A stretch of DNA of 64,000 nt. Origin: CAIYUC01 sp963682005 (GTDB taxonomy: Bacteria; Bacteroidota; Bacteroidia; Bacteroidales; FEN-979). A program made the position numbers and the translations under genes. Shown one piece after another: positions 34,901 to 44,622 of this stretch (position 1 is its first letter; each line of letters starts with the position of its first letter). The DNA lies in assembly GCA_963682005.1 (NCBI GenBank), contig OY820914.1:1488001-1552000 (forward strand), written 5' to 3'. Under the pieces are notes generated by a model. The model saw nothing but the letters and a program-made list of their open reading frames with translations, did no database searches and had not been told where the DNA came from.

Positions 34901-37204
34901 ATGAAAAAGCTTTTATTCATCCTTAGTATTGGAGCGGCTCTTTTTTACCAGGGATGCGGGGTCGACCGGAACAAGACACAAAACAGGGATTATTCGCAAT
35001 ATGTCAACCCGTTTATCGGCACAGGCGCAGTCGACAGCCTGAGCCTGTCGGGAAGCAATTTCCCGGGAGCCTGTGTGCCGTTCGGCCTGGTTCAGCTTAG
35101 CCCTGATACGAGAGAATATCCTGACGATCCGTGCAGCGGGTATGATTACAAGGATACGACTATCCTCGGGTTTAGCCATACCCATCTCAGCGGCACCGGT
35201 TGTCCCGATCTTTATGATTTTCTGTTTATGCCATTCGGAGGCGAGTTAAAATGGAAGCCCGGAAGCGACGACGGTAAAACAAAGGGCTTTCGTTCAAAAT
35301 TCAGACATTCAACGGAAAAAGCTTCGCCGGGTTACTACAGCGTTGTTCTGGACGATTATAACATCAAGGCAGAGATGACCGCAACCGAACATTGCGGGAT
35401 GCATCGGTATGTTTTTGCCGACAAAAATCCATATCACCTTGTCGTTGATCTTGATCACTCCCTCGTAAGGAATAGTCCCTACCGGTTTTGCAAGATATTG
35501 TCAGCTCATGTACGGGTGATCGACAATAAAACCATCGAAGGATACCGCATCATTTCAGGCTGGGCCAAGCTGAGGAAAGTTTATTTCAGGGCCGAGTTTT
35601 CGCGTGCATTTGATTCGCATGTCTTCAAATCGGGGCCGTATGAATTTCCCGATGTTCCTGCCGCCAACAATGCCGACCTGAAAATCATCATGAATTTCAA
35701 TCACGACAACGATCAGCCATTGATTGTACGCGTTGGTATTTCTTCGGTTTCAGAGGAAGGCGCCAGGGAAAACCTGAAGGCTGAAATAAAGGATTTTGAT
35801 TTTGATCAGATAGCTGTCCGTGCAAAAGAAAGCTGGAATAAGGAACTTTCTTGCATTGATATTGACGGGACCGAAAAACAGAAAACCATTTTTTATACCG
35901 GGTTGTACCATTTGTTTATCCAGCCCAATAACATTGCAGATGTTTCCGGTGATTATTTAAGTACGGATGACAGCAGGAAAACAGCACCCGACAAAAAGCA
36001 TTACAGCACTTTTTCCCTTTGGGACACGTATCGTGCAGCTCACCCTCTTTATACGTTTGTTCAGGAGGAACGAACGGCAGGATTTATCAATTCGATGCTT
36101 CGCCAGTATGAATCTTACGGTTATTTGCCCATCTGGCAGCTATGGGGAACGGAAACCTATTGCATGATCGGCAATCATGCCATTCCGGTTATTGTTGATG
36201 CCTACTTAAAAGGAATAAAAGGAATTGATTACAAGCTTGCCTATGAAGCGGTCAGCGCCTCCTCAAGGACGTCACACAAAAAATCTCCGTTCAACCTGCT
36301 TGATAAATACGGGTATTTTCCCGAGGATCTCCAGACCGAGTCGGTGTCGGTGACCCTCGAAATCGCTTACGATGACTGGTGTGTGGCCCAGATGGCAAAA
36401 AAAATGGGGAATGAGGCGGATTATAACTATTTCATCAACCGTTCAGGCAGCTACAAAAAACTGTTCGATAAGAATATTGGTTTTTTCAGGGCGAAGAACA
36501 GCACGAATGATTGGCTGGAACCCTTTAATCCTCTTTCATACGGCGGTAACGGCGGATATCCTTTTACGGAAGGGAATGCCTGGCAATACTTGTGGTATGT
36601 GCCGCAGGATGTGAATTCCTTCATCGGTTTGATGGGTGGTGATAAAAAGTTCATTCAAAAACTCGATACGTTCTTTACGCTTGAAGCAAAACCGCAGGAT
36701 GTGAATGGGAATGCATCCGGTTTCATTGGGCAGTATGCACATGGCAACGAACCGAGCCATCACATTGTTTATTTGTACGATTATACCAGCGAGCCCTGGA
36801 AGGCCCAGTATTACAGCGCAAAAATACTGAACGAACTGTACAATGATCAGTCGTCCGGGTATTCGGGAAATGAAGACTGCGGACAAATGTCGGCCTGGTA
36901 CATTTTCAGCGCTATGGGTTTTTACCCGGTGAATCCTGCCAACGGAATTTATTGCTTTGGTTCACCACAGCTAAAAAATGCAACGATCAACCTGGCCAAC
37001 GGGAAGCAGTTTAAAATTATAACCAACAATGCAGGAGCAAACAATATTTATATTCAAAAAATACTGTTGAATGGTAATGCGTATGAAAAGAATTTCATAA
37101 CGTACAACGATATCAATTCAGGGGGGACTATAGAATTTTTTATGGGTCCTGCGCCGAACAGGAAGATGGCCGGTTATGTAAAGCCACCGATGATTTCTGA
37201 GTAG
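34901..37204 (+). CDS. GH92 family alpha-mannosidase, lipoprotein
   Basis: 767 aa, a normal length for GH92. The lipoprotein signal ends LFYQGC (Cys19). The N-terminal beta domain starts YVNPFIGTGA, followed by NFPGACVPFGLVQLSPDT and GFSHTHLSGTGC. The catalytic (alpha/alpha)6 domain holds SLWDTYRAAHPLY, WQLWGTETYCMIGNHAIPVI, GNEPSHHIVYLYDY and NEDCGQMSAWYIFSAMGFYPVNP. These are the GH92 hallmark blocks, including the Glu of GNEPSHH and the acidic NEDCGQMS segment. GH92 enzymes are calcium-dependent exo-alpha-mannosidases that remove mannose from N-glycans. Lipidation suggests outer-membrane or surface anchoring. No SusC/SusD pair or other glycan gene sits adjacent, so it is not in a classical utilisation locus. 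Confidence 0.93.
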   Translation: MKKLLFILSIGAALFYQGCGVDRNKTQNRDYSQYVNPFIGTGAVDSLSLSGSNFPGACVPFGLVQLSPDTREYPDDPCSGYDYKDTTILGFSHTHLSGTGCPDLYDFLFMPFGGELKWKPGSDDGKTKGFRSKFRHSTEKASPGYYSVVLDDYNIKAEMTATEHCGMHRYVFADKNPYHLVVDLDHSLVRNSPYRFCKILSAHVRVIDNKTIEGYRIISGWAKLRKVYFRAEFSRAFDSHVFKSGPYEFPDVPAANNADLKIIMNFNHDNDQPLIVRVGISSVSEEGARENLKAEIKDFDFDQIAVRAKESWNKELSCIDIDGTEKQKTIFYTGLYHLFIQPNNIADVSGDYLSTDDSRKTAPDKKHYSTFSLWDTYRAAHPLYTFVQEERTAGFINSMLRQYESYGYLPIWQLWGTETYCMIGNHAIPVIVDAYLKGIKGIDYKLAYEAVSASSRTSHKKSPFNLLDKYGYFPEDLQTESVSVTLEIAYDDWCVAQMAKKMGNEADYNYFINRSGSYKKLFDKNIGFFRAKNSTNDWLEPFNPLSYGGNGGYPFTEGNAWQYLWYVPQDVNSFIGLMGGDKKFIQKLDTFFTLEAKPQDVNGNASGFIGQYAHGNEPSHHIVYLYDYTSEPWKAQYYSAKILNELYNDQSSGYSGNEDCGQMSAWYIFSAMGFYPVNPANGIYCFGSPQLKNATINLANGKQFKIITNNAGANNIYIQKILLNGNAYEKNFITYNDINSGGTIEFFMGPAPNRKMAGYVKPPMISE

Positions 37205-37269
37205 ACAATACGGGGATTCGTACTTCCTGGCGCTGTCCTCAAGACACGCCGGTGTATTCTGATGCAGTG

Positions 37270-37716
37270 TTAACCTTTCTTCACGGAGACAGCGTTCATT
37301 CCTTTTAAACCCCGCTCTACCTCGAAAGTAACCATATCACCTTCCGCGATTTCTTCAATTAATCCCCTTACATGGACAAAAAACCGCTCCTGGGTATCAA
37401 GTTCTTTAATAAAACCAAAACCTTTTGAACTGTCAAAAAAATCAACCCTGCCTTTTCGAACCGTGGGTATTTCCTCCTTATCTCTTCTGGAAACACTAAT
37501 ATTTATGCTCTCTGCATCGATCTTCTTCCGGTTTGCCGGATTGGGGGGGGTATCCGTGATTTGCCCGTTTTCGTCAACATAAGCCATCATATTTTCAAGA
37601 CCGCCTCCTAGTGAGTTTGCCTTGCGGTTTGCAAGTTTTTGCTTTTTTTCCAGCCGCTTCTTTAATCGTTTTTTTTCTTTGTCTTTCTTGTTAAAGGTTT
37701 CTTGTGAACCTGCCAT
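37270..37716 (-). CDS. Cold-shock-domain protein with basic N-terminal extension
   Basis: 148 aa. Residues 1-~45 are very lysine-rich (KKDKEKKRLKKRLEKKQK), residues ~46-80 are a linker, and residues ~84-148 are a cold-shock domain. The domain starts VRKGRVDFFDSSKGFGFIKE (RNP1 KGFGFI), followed by RFFVHV (RNP2) and ending GMNAVSVKK. CSD proteins bind single-stranded nucleic acid and remodel RNA. The N-terminal extension is typical of Bacteroidota versions and probably aids RNA binding. It is convergent with the GH92 gene and its own promoter was not identified. Confidence 0.9.
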   Translation of the reverse strand: MAGSQETFNKKDKEKKRLKKRLEKKQKLANRKANSLGGGLENMMAYVDENGQITDTPPNPANRKKIDAESINISVSRRDKEEIPTVRKGRVDFFDSSKGFGFIKELDTQERFFVHVRGLIEEIAEGDMVTFEVERGLKGMNAVSVKKG

Positions 37717-38062
37717 ATTTTACTGTTTTAAGGATGATCATAACACTATTCGACCTGAATAGCAAGGGTATTCAACAAAAAATACTCATTTGAAATCCAA
37801 TTTCCCTGGAAAAACTTACGAAAGCCGGACAACCGGAATGGGGGAGTCACAGGTAAATTATTTAAATCCCAAAAGGGATTCAAAGGTACGACAATAATCG
37901 GAACATCCATATCAGACAGCAATAGAGTCAGGGCATATTATCCGATCCCGGGCTTATGACAGTGATAAACCCTGCCCTTATTCCTTCTTACTTGACATTT
38001 GCTTTTGACCCAGGACCAGGATAAGTTACCCATTGAAGGGGAATCGTTTCAATCCATCATCT
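37717..38062. other. Intergenic region upstream of the cold-shock gene
   Basis: About 350 nt with no credible coding frame. It includes a short inverted repeat AATCCCAAAAGGGATT near 37866. CSD genes often have long regulated leaders, but nothing specific is visible. Confidence 0.3.
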
Positions 38063-38587
38063 TTACTTTTCAGGAATGTTGTACAGTCTGCAAACCTCTT
38101 TGTAGGTCATGTTTTTCAACTCCTGTACGCTCCTGTTGCCGGGCGTTCCTGATTTTGCAGCCGGGATGGTGCCCGGTATGGCGACAAACCGGAATTTGTT
38201 GCCAGTGGTAAGTGGCGGCGCAAACATGTCGCAGTCGAATTCAATGCTTCCATATTCATGGATCAGGAAAGACCAGTTTGCACCGATGGCATAAGCCGGC
38301 AGGGGACGAACGGAAGAACCGGAATAAACATCATCGGCCAGCCAGACATAAGCAAGCACGACACCGTTCTCAACAATTCCCTGGGTCAGATCGGGGGCAT
38401 TTGCTGCGAAATACCAGTCACCCGATACGCCCGACCAGGCTGCTGGTGAGAACCATTCAGAATAATAGACGGTAGCATCTTGTCCGGCGATTCCCTGGGG
38501 TCCCTGAGGCCCCTCCTTTTTACATCCTGCAAATAGAAGGGCCGAAATGGCTGCGAAAAAGAAGAAAGTTCTGAATCCTGTTTTCAT
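38063..38587 (-). CDS. Lipoprotein with short collagen-like segment
   Basis: 174 aa. The lipoprotein signal ends LLFAGC (Cys22). Right after KKE comes a collagen-like GPQGPQGIAGQDA stretch, then a ~130-residue beta-rich domain: VYYSEWFSPAAW, GVVLAYVWLADDVY, VRPLPAYAIGANWSFLIHEYGSIEFDCDM, NKFRFVAIPG. This layout (lipobox, GPQGPQG, then an uncharacterised beta domain) recurs in Bacteroidota outer-membrane lipoproteins of unknown function. A TACTTTTG box on the same strand at 38656-38649 is a likely -7 element, about 62 nt upstream. It appears monocistronic. Confidence 0.75.
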   Translation of the reverse strand: MKTGFRTFFFFAAISALLFAGCKKEGPQGPQGIAGQDATVYYSEWFSPAAWSGVSGDWYFAANAPDLTQGIVENGVVLAYVWLADDVYSGSSVRPLPAYAIGANWSFLIHEYGSIEFDCDMFAPPLTTGNKFRFVAIPGTIPAAKSGTPGNRSVQELKNMTYKEVCRLYNIPEK

Positions 38588-38745
38588 TTTATCAGTATTT
38601 AATGGTTTAAAAATAGGAGCGGTGATGAAATCATCCCCGATTGAATTGCAAAAGTAAGACAGTTAACAACGTTAATCGTTACATATTTATTGATCACTCC
38701 TCTTTGCTCATTGTTTTGGTTTCATTACTGCCCATATGACGCCCG

Positions 38746-39327
38746 TCATTCTTCCTTCTCAAGAAGCCGTTCAATCCGCATATCAGGGATGAGCCACATC
38801 AGGGCCACCAGCGCATAAAGTACCGTTGCCATCATAGGCAGGATAAACGCGCAAAGGATGGCAACGGCATAGATTACGACCGAGATCTTCCCTTTGAAGT
38901 CGCTGCCGATCGCCCTCGCCAGTACTGAATCCCGTCCGTGTTTGTAAAGGATAAAACGAACCAGGACATAGTATGCAACTGCAGCCATCAGGAGCACCAT
39001 CCCATACAACGCAACGGGAGGACCCGCAAAACCGTGCTCACCCATCCAGGCTGTTGTAAATGGGATCAGGGAAAGCCAGAAAAGGAGGTTCAGGTTTGCC
39101 CAGAGGATCCCCCCGTTCACTTTTTTTACAGTATGCAGAAGATGGTGATGGTTGTTCCAGTAAATCCCGATGAATGCAAAGCTCATCACATAGCTGAGGA
39201 CCTTTGGTATCAGTGGCCGAAGGGAAGCGAAAGAGATGTCGTCCGGGGGACGAAGTTCCAGGACCATGATCGTAATGATGATGGCGAGTACGCCGTCACT
39301 GAATGCTTCTAACCTGTTCTTGGTCAT
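38746..39327 (-). CDS. TMEM175-like (DUF1211) potassium channel
   Basis: 193 aa from the ATG at 39327 (MTKNRLEAFSDG). The longer frame to 39369 adds 14 residues that are not family-like. The FSDG signature (F9-S-D-G12) on helix 1 and six hydrophobic helices match bacterial TMEM175/DUF1211 proteins, which form tetrameric potassium-permeable channels in the membrane. The conserved NNHHHLLH segment in the loop after helix 3 is also present. The C-terminal tail is charged (RIERLLEKEE). It is transcribed alone, and a TACATTTG box on this strand at 39461-39454 may be its -7 element. Confidence 0.87.
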   Translation of the reverse strand: MTKNRLEAFSDGVLAIIITIMVLELRPPDDISFASLRPLIPKVLSYVMSFAFIGIYWNNHHHLLHTVKKVNGGILWANLNLLFWLSLIPFTTAWMGEHGFAGPPVALYGMVLLMAAVAYYVLVRFILYKHGRDSVLARAIGSDFKGKISVVIYAVAILCAFILPMMATVLYALVALMWLIPDMRIERLLEKEE

Positions 39328-39886
39328 AGTTCCAATGGTTGATAGTGTCAAATTTAAGCAATTCATCAATGATAAAACAACCTGGCTGCAGGCAGGGGTT
39401 TACACAGTGAAACTACCCGGATCAAACTTTAATCAACATATTCAGTCAGCACACAAATGTATCTTTGTTAATTCGTTAAACTTGCCACTTTCCCGGCAAT
39501 TTGTTCAAGTTGTTGTTCCATGATCAAATCACGCATCGCATTAATGTCGGGTGATAGAGTACCATATTCCGATAAAATATTTGACCGATTCCAGCCAGAA
39601 AGCATAAAAATATACTATCTTTATCCTCATCGGTCCATGGCCCTTTTTTATATCTTCTTAGATTATGTGCAGCAATGAGGTTTGGGCTCATTATCACTAT
39701 AAAGTTAAGGCTGTGGTCTCTGATTTTCTCTTTGGTTCGGGAAGAATCTAAATTGTCATGTAAGTTTGTCTGTAATGAATTTTAATCTGGAATGGCAAAC
39801 CGATAATGACCTTATCTTGTTCATAAGAAGGAAATAACTGGAGAATCAGGGATCAAAAATAATTCCCCGGAATTAAATCAAAACCC
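39328..39886. other. Divergent intergenic region with back-to-back -7 boxes
   Basis: At 39454-39467 a minus-strand TACATTTG overlaps by two bases a plus-strand TATCTTTG, so both flanking genes could be driven from one spot. The rest is AT-rich, and no gene is supported, though about 420 nt separate the plus-strand box from the next ATG. Confidence 0.35.
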
Positions 39887-41401
39887 ATGAAAAAGCTCTG
39901 TATCATTGTAATGATGTCCCTCCTGGTTTATTTTGAAGCATTAGGACAGACAAATGTAGGGGGCACGTTGACCTCCAGCACGACCTGGACCCCGGCAGGA
40001 AATCCTTATTATGTAATCGGGAACGTAGGTGTCCCCAATGGCATTACATTAACGATTGAACCCGGGGTTATTGTTAATTTTAACACTCAATACCAGCTGA
40101 TCATCAAACAGGGAACCCTTGTTGCTATCGGCGATAGTGCCAACCCAATCGTCTTTTACGGAAATGTGGCCGGCAGCGCAATGATCCTTTTCCAGAAATC
40201 CAACTTATGCAACAGCGCTGTTTCGCATATACAATTTCACGGACCAAAAGACGGGATCCAACTGTCGACAAATAGTTATGATAATAATTTTGACACCCTG
40301 ATAACAGATCACCTGACTGTTACCAATACGCAGATCACCACAAATGGCCATACTTCAACAGCAATGCTCGTCATTAACAACTCATCGATAACAAATAGCA
40401 CCATTTACGGAGCTTATCCTGCAAGCGAGAAAATCCAGGTCAGCAACAGTTTTATCATGAACAGTAAAATCTGGTCGGATGCATACAACAACGGGATCAT
40501 CCTTGTCAACGATTCATGCATTAATGCTACATTTGAGATCGCGACGTACGATGCAGGCATAGACATAAAGGATTGCCGGGTATACAATTCAACTGTTAAC
40601 GGCCTGGGGGCTGAATTTACCTCCTATCTCTCTGCCAGAAATTCAGAATTCAGTAATGTATTGGTAAACATGCCGCAGGCTGTAGTGGATATCTACTCGA
40701 GCGAGTTCAAATATGATGGAAGTTATTCTGGTACTTCATGTATTCGGTTAGGGTATGGAACGATCGATTCCACAGTTTTTACGGGAAAGGGATCACTGAT
40801 CGCGATAGAAAGAGGCCCCGCATTTGAAGAGCGGTTATTAAAGTTCACCATCACCCGCAGTTCGTTTGAACATTTTTCAACGGACATCAAGATCAATATG
40901 GGAAGTGATGGGGGTATCGATTCCATCCAGATGCGCTGCTGCAATTTCCCGGACAGGCCCACGAATTATATTATATACAATAATGCACCCCAGGATATCT
41001 GGGCGATGGACAATTGGTGGGGAACAACATCAACGGCAACCATTGACAGCATTATCTTTGATTACTGGGATAATATTGAAGCAGGGCAAGTGCATTATAC
41101 TCCATTTCTGAACGGTCCTTGTGATGTAACCACAGGTCTTCTGTCAAAGAAAAGGCTTACCAACGATATATCCATCTTTCCAAATCCATTCTCCTCTGGT
41201 ACGGTGGTGCAATTTAGTTCGCAGGTCTCAAATGCAAATCTTTTGATTTACAACTGTTTCGGACAATTGGTGAAACAGATAAGCAACCTTTACGGACAAT
41301 CGGTTGTCTTTCACAGGTATGAATTGCCATGCGGGTTGTATTTTCTACGACTCATCCAGGATGGCCATCTGGTAGCAGAAAATAAGATGATCATCATGTG
41401 A
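39887..41401 (+). CDS. Secreted beta-helix-like protein with T9SS sorting domain
   Basis: 504 aa with a signal peptide (~1-20, ending EALGQ). The start of the mature part (GGTLTSSTTWTPAGNPYYVIGNVGVPNGITLTIEPGVIVNF) is the typical entry to right-handed parallel beta-helix proteins of the pectate-lyase-like type. It is followed by irregular ~25-residue rungs rich in N-S-x-I/V, up to about residue 400. The C-terminal ~80 residues (ISIFPNPFSSGTVVQFS...LLIYNCFGQLVKQ...YELPCGLYFLRLIQ...ENKMIIM) are a T9SS type A sorting domain, so it is secreted or surface-attached. No catalytic residues can be assigned. A fragment of a cysteine-cluster gene follows just 25 nt after the stop. Confidence 0.8.
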   Translation: MKKLCIIVMMSLLVYFEALGQTNVGGTLTSSTTWTPAGNPYYVIGNVGVPNGITLTIEPGVIVNFNTQYQLIIKQGTLVAIGDSANPIVFYGNVAGSAMILFQKSNLCNSAVSHIQFHGPKDGIQLSTNSYDNNFDTLITDHLTVTNTQITTNGHTSTAMLVINNSSITNSTIYGAYPASEKIQVSNSFIMNSKIWSDAYNNGIILVNDSCINATFEIATYDAGIDIKDCRVYNSTVNGLGAEFTSYLSARNSEFSNVLVNMPQAVVDIYSSEFKYDGSYSGTSCIRLGYGTIDSTVFTGKGSLIAIERGPAFEERLLKFTITRSSFEHFSTDIKINMGSDGGIDSIQMRCCNFPDRPTNYIIYNNAPQDIWAMDNWWGTTSTATIDSIIFDYWDNIEAGQVHYTPFLNGPCDVTTGLLSKKRLTNDISIFPNPFSSGTVVQFSSQVSNANLLIYNCFGQLVKQISNLYGQSVVFHRYELPCGLYFLRLIQDGHLVAENKMIIM

Positions 41402-41425
41402 TACCCGGGAAATCCTTCGGGGCTG

Positions 41426-41510
41426 CCAGATGATGGCGCTCATGCTGAAAAACAGTGCGGTTTGTCCGGCGGTTTTCGGAATCCTTGAATGGTTGAGGAA
41501 AGGAGAATAA
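41426..41510 (+). pseudogene. 3' remnant of a YkgJ-type cysteine-cluster gene
   Basis: 85 nt align to the last 85 nt of the gene at 49534-50022, including the stop codon. In frame it reads QMMALMLKNSAVCPAVFGILEWLRKGE against QLMALMLKNSAVCPAVFEILERLRKGE. Most base differences are third-position. Nothing similar precedes it, so it is a truncated duplicate. The rest of the gap to 41646 is unassigned. Confidence 0.75.
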
Positions 41511-41646
41511 CAGGTTGTTTCATCAGGCGGATTGTTCCAACAGCCTGTCCCGTCATTGCATGCACCCGGTAAATAAATTTTTAAAATGCAGACGGTCTCT
41601 TTTCTGCAGTATTTGCTCCACAGGTGTTGATCGTTGTCCCGGAAAT

Positions 41647-42768
41647 CTATGATCTTTTCCTGTAATTGATGATTGCCCAGGTATTGAAGAATACGGCCAT
41701 GGCGCTGACGGTAAAGAGCTGCTTTTTTATATCGGCAAAGCCGCTGCCTTTAAGCACGACCATGCGCATGACTTCAATAAAAGAGGTTACGGGATTGAAC
41801 CGCGCAACCTGCTGTGCCCATGGAGGCATGCTTTCAATGGCCGTGAAAAGTCCGCTCATGAGAAGAAAGATCATGATGAAGAAAAAAGAAAGCGACATGG
41901 CCTGCTGCTGCGTCGACGAATAGGTTGACATGAGCAGCCCGAAACCCAGAATGGCAACGAGATAAATAGACAGGAAGCCATATAGCACCCAGAGAGAACC
42001 AACAGGAAAAATGTGATAAACCCCTTCTGCCACGACAAACAGACCAAGGGAGAAAACAAAAATTCCGATGAACCAGAACGGAATCAGTTTGCCTAAAATA
42101 AATGAGAGCTTGCTGATGGGGGTCACATTGATCTGTTCAATCGTCCCCACTTCCTTTTCCACAACAATATTGAGGGCGCACATGATCGACCCTACAATGG
42201 TGACCAGCGCCACCAATATTCCCGGAACCATGAAAAACGGATAATTCAGGAACGGATTGAACCAGTTGAGGGATGTAATTTCCACTGTTGGCATCGGGCC
42301 GATCCGTTGTGACGGCATCCTGATAAAGTGGATGTCATAGTTGAACGTGGAAATGATCTGGCTTAAATAGGCGCTCCCCACCGATGCTTTTGTGCCGTTG
42401 ATCGCATTGACGGCAATGAAAAGGTTTCCTTTTTGCTCCTTTACCAGATCTCTCTCAAAATGCGCCGGAATTTCCAGGATAAGATCGGAATTGTCTTTCT
42501 GAAACTGCTGAAATGACTTGTTAAATGAATCGCCATAATCATTCATTATGAAGTAGCCGGATGCAATTATCCTTCCCGCCAGTTGTCTTGATAACGCAGA
42601 ACGATCATGATCGACAATGGATATATTGATGTTCTTGATTTCATAGTCGGCAGCCAGCGGCAGGATCAGGAGTTGCACCAAAGGCATGCCAATGATCATA
42701 GGCAGAATGGTCTTATTGCGGAAGATTTGCCGGAACTCCTTCTGAAGAATAAATCTTAATGTTCTCAT
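41647..42768 (-). CDS. ABC-2 type exporter permease (YbhR-like)
   Basis: 373 aa. An N-terminal transmembrane helix is followed by a large extracytoplasmic domain (~45-170) and five further helices, the layout of ABC-2 permeases of the YhhJ/YbhR type. Motifs include RFILQKEFRQIFRNKTILPMI at the start, a WFNPFLNYPFFMVPGI entry to the membrane part, and VVEKEVGTIEQINVTPISKLSFILGKLIPFW, the coupling segment facing the ATPase. It overlaps the stop of the preceding permease by 4 nt (ATGA), indicating translational coupling. It is the last gene of a six-gene tripartite exporter operon. The substrate is probably a drug or other amphiphile. Confidence 0.9.
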   Translation of the reverse strand: MRTLRFILQKEFRQIFRNKTILPMIIGMPLVQLLILPLAADYEIKNINISIVDHDRSALSRQLAGRIIASGYFIMNDYGDSFNKSFQQFQKDNSDLILEIPAHFERDLVKEQKGNLFIAVNAINGTKASVGSAYLSQIISTFNYDIHFIRMPSQRIGPMPTVEITSLNWFNPFLNYPFFMVPGILVALVTIVGSIMCALNIVVEKEVGTIEQINVTPISKLSFILGKLIPFWFIGIFVFSLGLFVVAEGVYHIFPVGSLWVLYGFLSIYLVAILGFGLLMSTYSSTQQQAMSLSFFFIMIFLLMSGLFTAIESMPPWAQQVARFNPVTSFIEVMRMVVLKGSGFADIKKQLFTVSAMAVFFNTWAIINYRKRS

Positions 42769-43871
42769 TCCAAACGGATTTTAAATTTGCGAATGCTTAC
42801 CACAAGTAAAAACAGTGTCATTCCTGTAAGAATGAGCGTTTCTTTCCAAATGGCTGAAAACCCCAGCCCTTTTATCATAATTGATTTTACAATGATATAA
42901 TACCATTTCGACGGCACAAAATTGGCAACCCACTGAAGTGGCCAGGGGATGTTTTCCAATGGAAACATGAATCCCGTCAGAAGTAATACGGGCAACATCC
43001 CTCCGATCAGCGAAATGAGCATGGCTGTTTGTTGTGAGCTGGTCGAATTTGAGATAAGAAGTCCCAGTGATAGAGCGGTGAGTATAAGGATAGAACTTTC
43101 AAGATATAAAAGGAGAATGCTTCCGTTCATCGGCATCCCCATGACGAAAACACTTAAAACAAGAATTACGGTGAGGTTGACGAGCGATAAGACAAAATAA
43201 GGGACTGCTTTTGCGATGATGACCAATACCGGTTTGAAAGGAGAAACCAGCAAAACTTCCATGGTGCCCATTTCTTTCTCTCTTACGATGGAAACACTGG
43301 TCATAAGAACGCAGATTAAAAACAACACCAGCGCCATCACACCCGGAACAAAATTAGTCACGCCTTTTAATTCAGGGTTATAGATCATTCTTACATCCGT
43401 GTTGATCATCATCGGGGCTGCATTTGACTGTTGCAATTCCTTCTGGTAACCCATAATGATATTTGTGGCATACGCCGTTAGTGTATTGGCGGTATTCGGG
43501 TCTGAAGCGTCGGCGATGATCTGTACCTGCGCTTTTTTCAGATGCATGAGGTCATTGCTGAAGTTCCCGGGAAAGATGATCGCCAGTTTTATGGTCCCTT
43601 CCTGGAATGATTTTTCAAGATCTTTATGGCTCAGAATTGATTTTGCAACATCAAAATTGTTGCTCGCCTCAAGGGATTGAATGATACGATGAGATGCATA
43701 ATCATTGGCGTAATCGCAGATCACGATGTTGGCGTTTTTAATTTCGTTGGAGAGTGCAAAGCCAAACAAAATAATTTGAGCTATTGGCATTCCGAATAAC
43801 AGCAACAGCGTTTTACTGTCGCGTGCCACGTGATAAAATTCTTTGCGAACGAAAGTCAGGAATTGTTTCAT
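42765..43871 (-). CDS. ABC-2 type exporter permease (YbhS-like)
   Basis: 368 aa, paralogous to the downstream permease. It has one N-terminal helix (FYHVARDSKTLLLLFGMPIAQIILFGFALS), an extracytoplasmic domain, then five helices. The EKEMGTMEVLLVSPFKP segment is the cytoplasmic coupling motif of this family. Two different permeases are expected to make a heterodimer, matching the two separate ATPases encoded upstream. It starts 3 nt after the second ATPase gene and overlaps the next permease by 4 nt. Confidence 0.9.
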   Translation of the reverse strand: MKQFLTFVRKEFYHVARDSKTLLLLFGMPIAQIILFGFALSNEIKNANIVICDYANDYASHRIIQSLEASNNFDVAKSILSHKDLEKSFQEGTIKLAIIFPGNFSNDLMHLKKAQVQIIADASDPNTANTLTAYATNIIMGYQKELQQSNAAPMMINTDVRMIYNPELKGVTNFVPGVMALVLFLICVLMTSVSIVREKEMGTMEVLLVSPFKPVLVIIAKAVPYFVLSLVNLTVILVLSVFVMGMPMNGSILLLYLESSILILTALSLGLLISNSTSSQQTAMLISLIGGMLPVLLLTGFMFPLENIPWPLQWVANFVPSKWYYIIVKSIMIKGLGFSAIWKETLILTGMTLFLLVVSIRKFKIRLE

Positions 43872-43874
43872 CAG

Positions 43875-44621
43875 TTAATCGCTTTTGCGTTGTGCTCCCC
43901 GTGCCAATTCATAAAACACTTCATCCATCGAGGCCGCTTTAAATTGCTTTTTTAAATTGGCGGGTGTGTCCAATGCTTTCATCACGCCATCCACCATCAT
44001 GGAAATCCGGTGGCAGTATTCCGCCTCGTCCATGTAATGTGTGGTAACAAAAACCGTGATGCCCCTGTCGGAAGCCGAATAGATCATATCCCAGAACTGC
44101 CTCCGGGTAACAGGATCGACTCCACCCGTGGGCTCATCCAGAAAAACAATTCTGGGTTCATGTAAAATGGCAACGGAAAAAGCCAGTTTCTGCTTCCAGC
44201 CAAGCGGCAGGGATGCCACCAGTTTCTTTGCCTCACTTTGTAAACCCAACGTTTCAATCAGGCTTTCGGATTTTTCTTTTATCTGTTTATCCGTCAGCCC
44301 ATAAATACCGCCGAAAAAACTGATGTTTTCCAAAACGGTCAGATCCCCGTACAGGGAAAACTTCTGGCTCATATAGCCAATATGCTTTTTTATCTGTTCC
44401 GTCTGTTTGTAGATATCATAACCTGCGATCATGGCGCTGCCCGATGATGGCATTGAAAGTCCGCACAGCATACGGATGGCCGTAGTCTTACCGGCTCCAT
44501 TGGCTCCGAGAAAACCAAAAATCTCTCCTTTGTAAACGTCAAAGCTTATCTGATCGGTGGCAATGAAATTGCCAAAGCGCTTGGTGAGCTTGTCCGTCCT
44601 TATTACTACCTCGTCTGTCAT
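43875..44621 (-). CDS. ABC exporter ATPase with degenerate signature motif
   Basis: 248 aa, one nucleotide-binding domain. Walker A GANGAGKT, Q-loop MSQKFSLYGDL, Walker B IVFLDEPTGGVDP and the H-loop FVTTHYMDEAEYC are intact. The ABC signature is ASLPLGWKQKLA instead of LSGGQ. This is the form seen in the C-terminal half of E. coli YbhF, a double-domain ATPase. Here the two halves of a YbhF-like protein are encoded separately, with this gene as the second half. With the other ATPase it would power export through the two permeases. It starts 1 nt after the stop of the first ATPase. Confidence 0.9.
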   Translation of the reverse strand: MTDEVVIRTDKLTKRFGNFIATDQISFDVYKGEIFGFLGANGAGKTTAIRMLCGLSMPSSGSAMIAGYDIYKQTEQIKKHIGYMSQKFSLYGDLTVLENISFFGGIYGLTDKQIKEKSESLIETLGLQSEAKKLVASLPLGWKQKLAFSVAILHEPRIVFLDEPTGGVDPVTRRQFWDMIYSASDRGITVFVTTHYMDEAEYCHRISMMVDGVMKALDTPANLKKQFKAASMDEVFYELARGAQRKSD

Positions 44622-44622
44622 C

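Noticed and set aside
34901..37204. Polysaccharide utilisation locus around GH92
   Set aside because: No SusC/SusD-type genes, sulfatases or other glycosidases are adjacent; the lyase at 27-30 kb is separate and on the other strand.
41511..41640. Minus-strand T9SS-like peptide (IYRVHAMTGQAVGTIRL) after the beta-helix gene
   Set aside because: The frame is short, lacks the conserved NPNP-type start and ending of a sorting domain, and could be chance.
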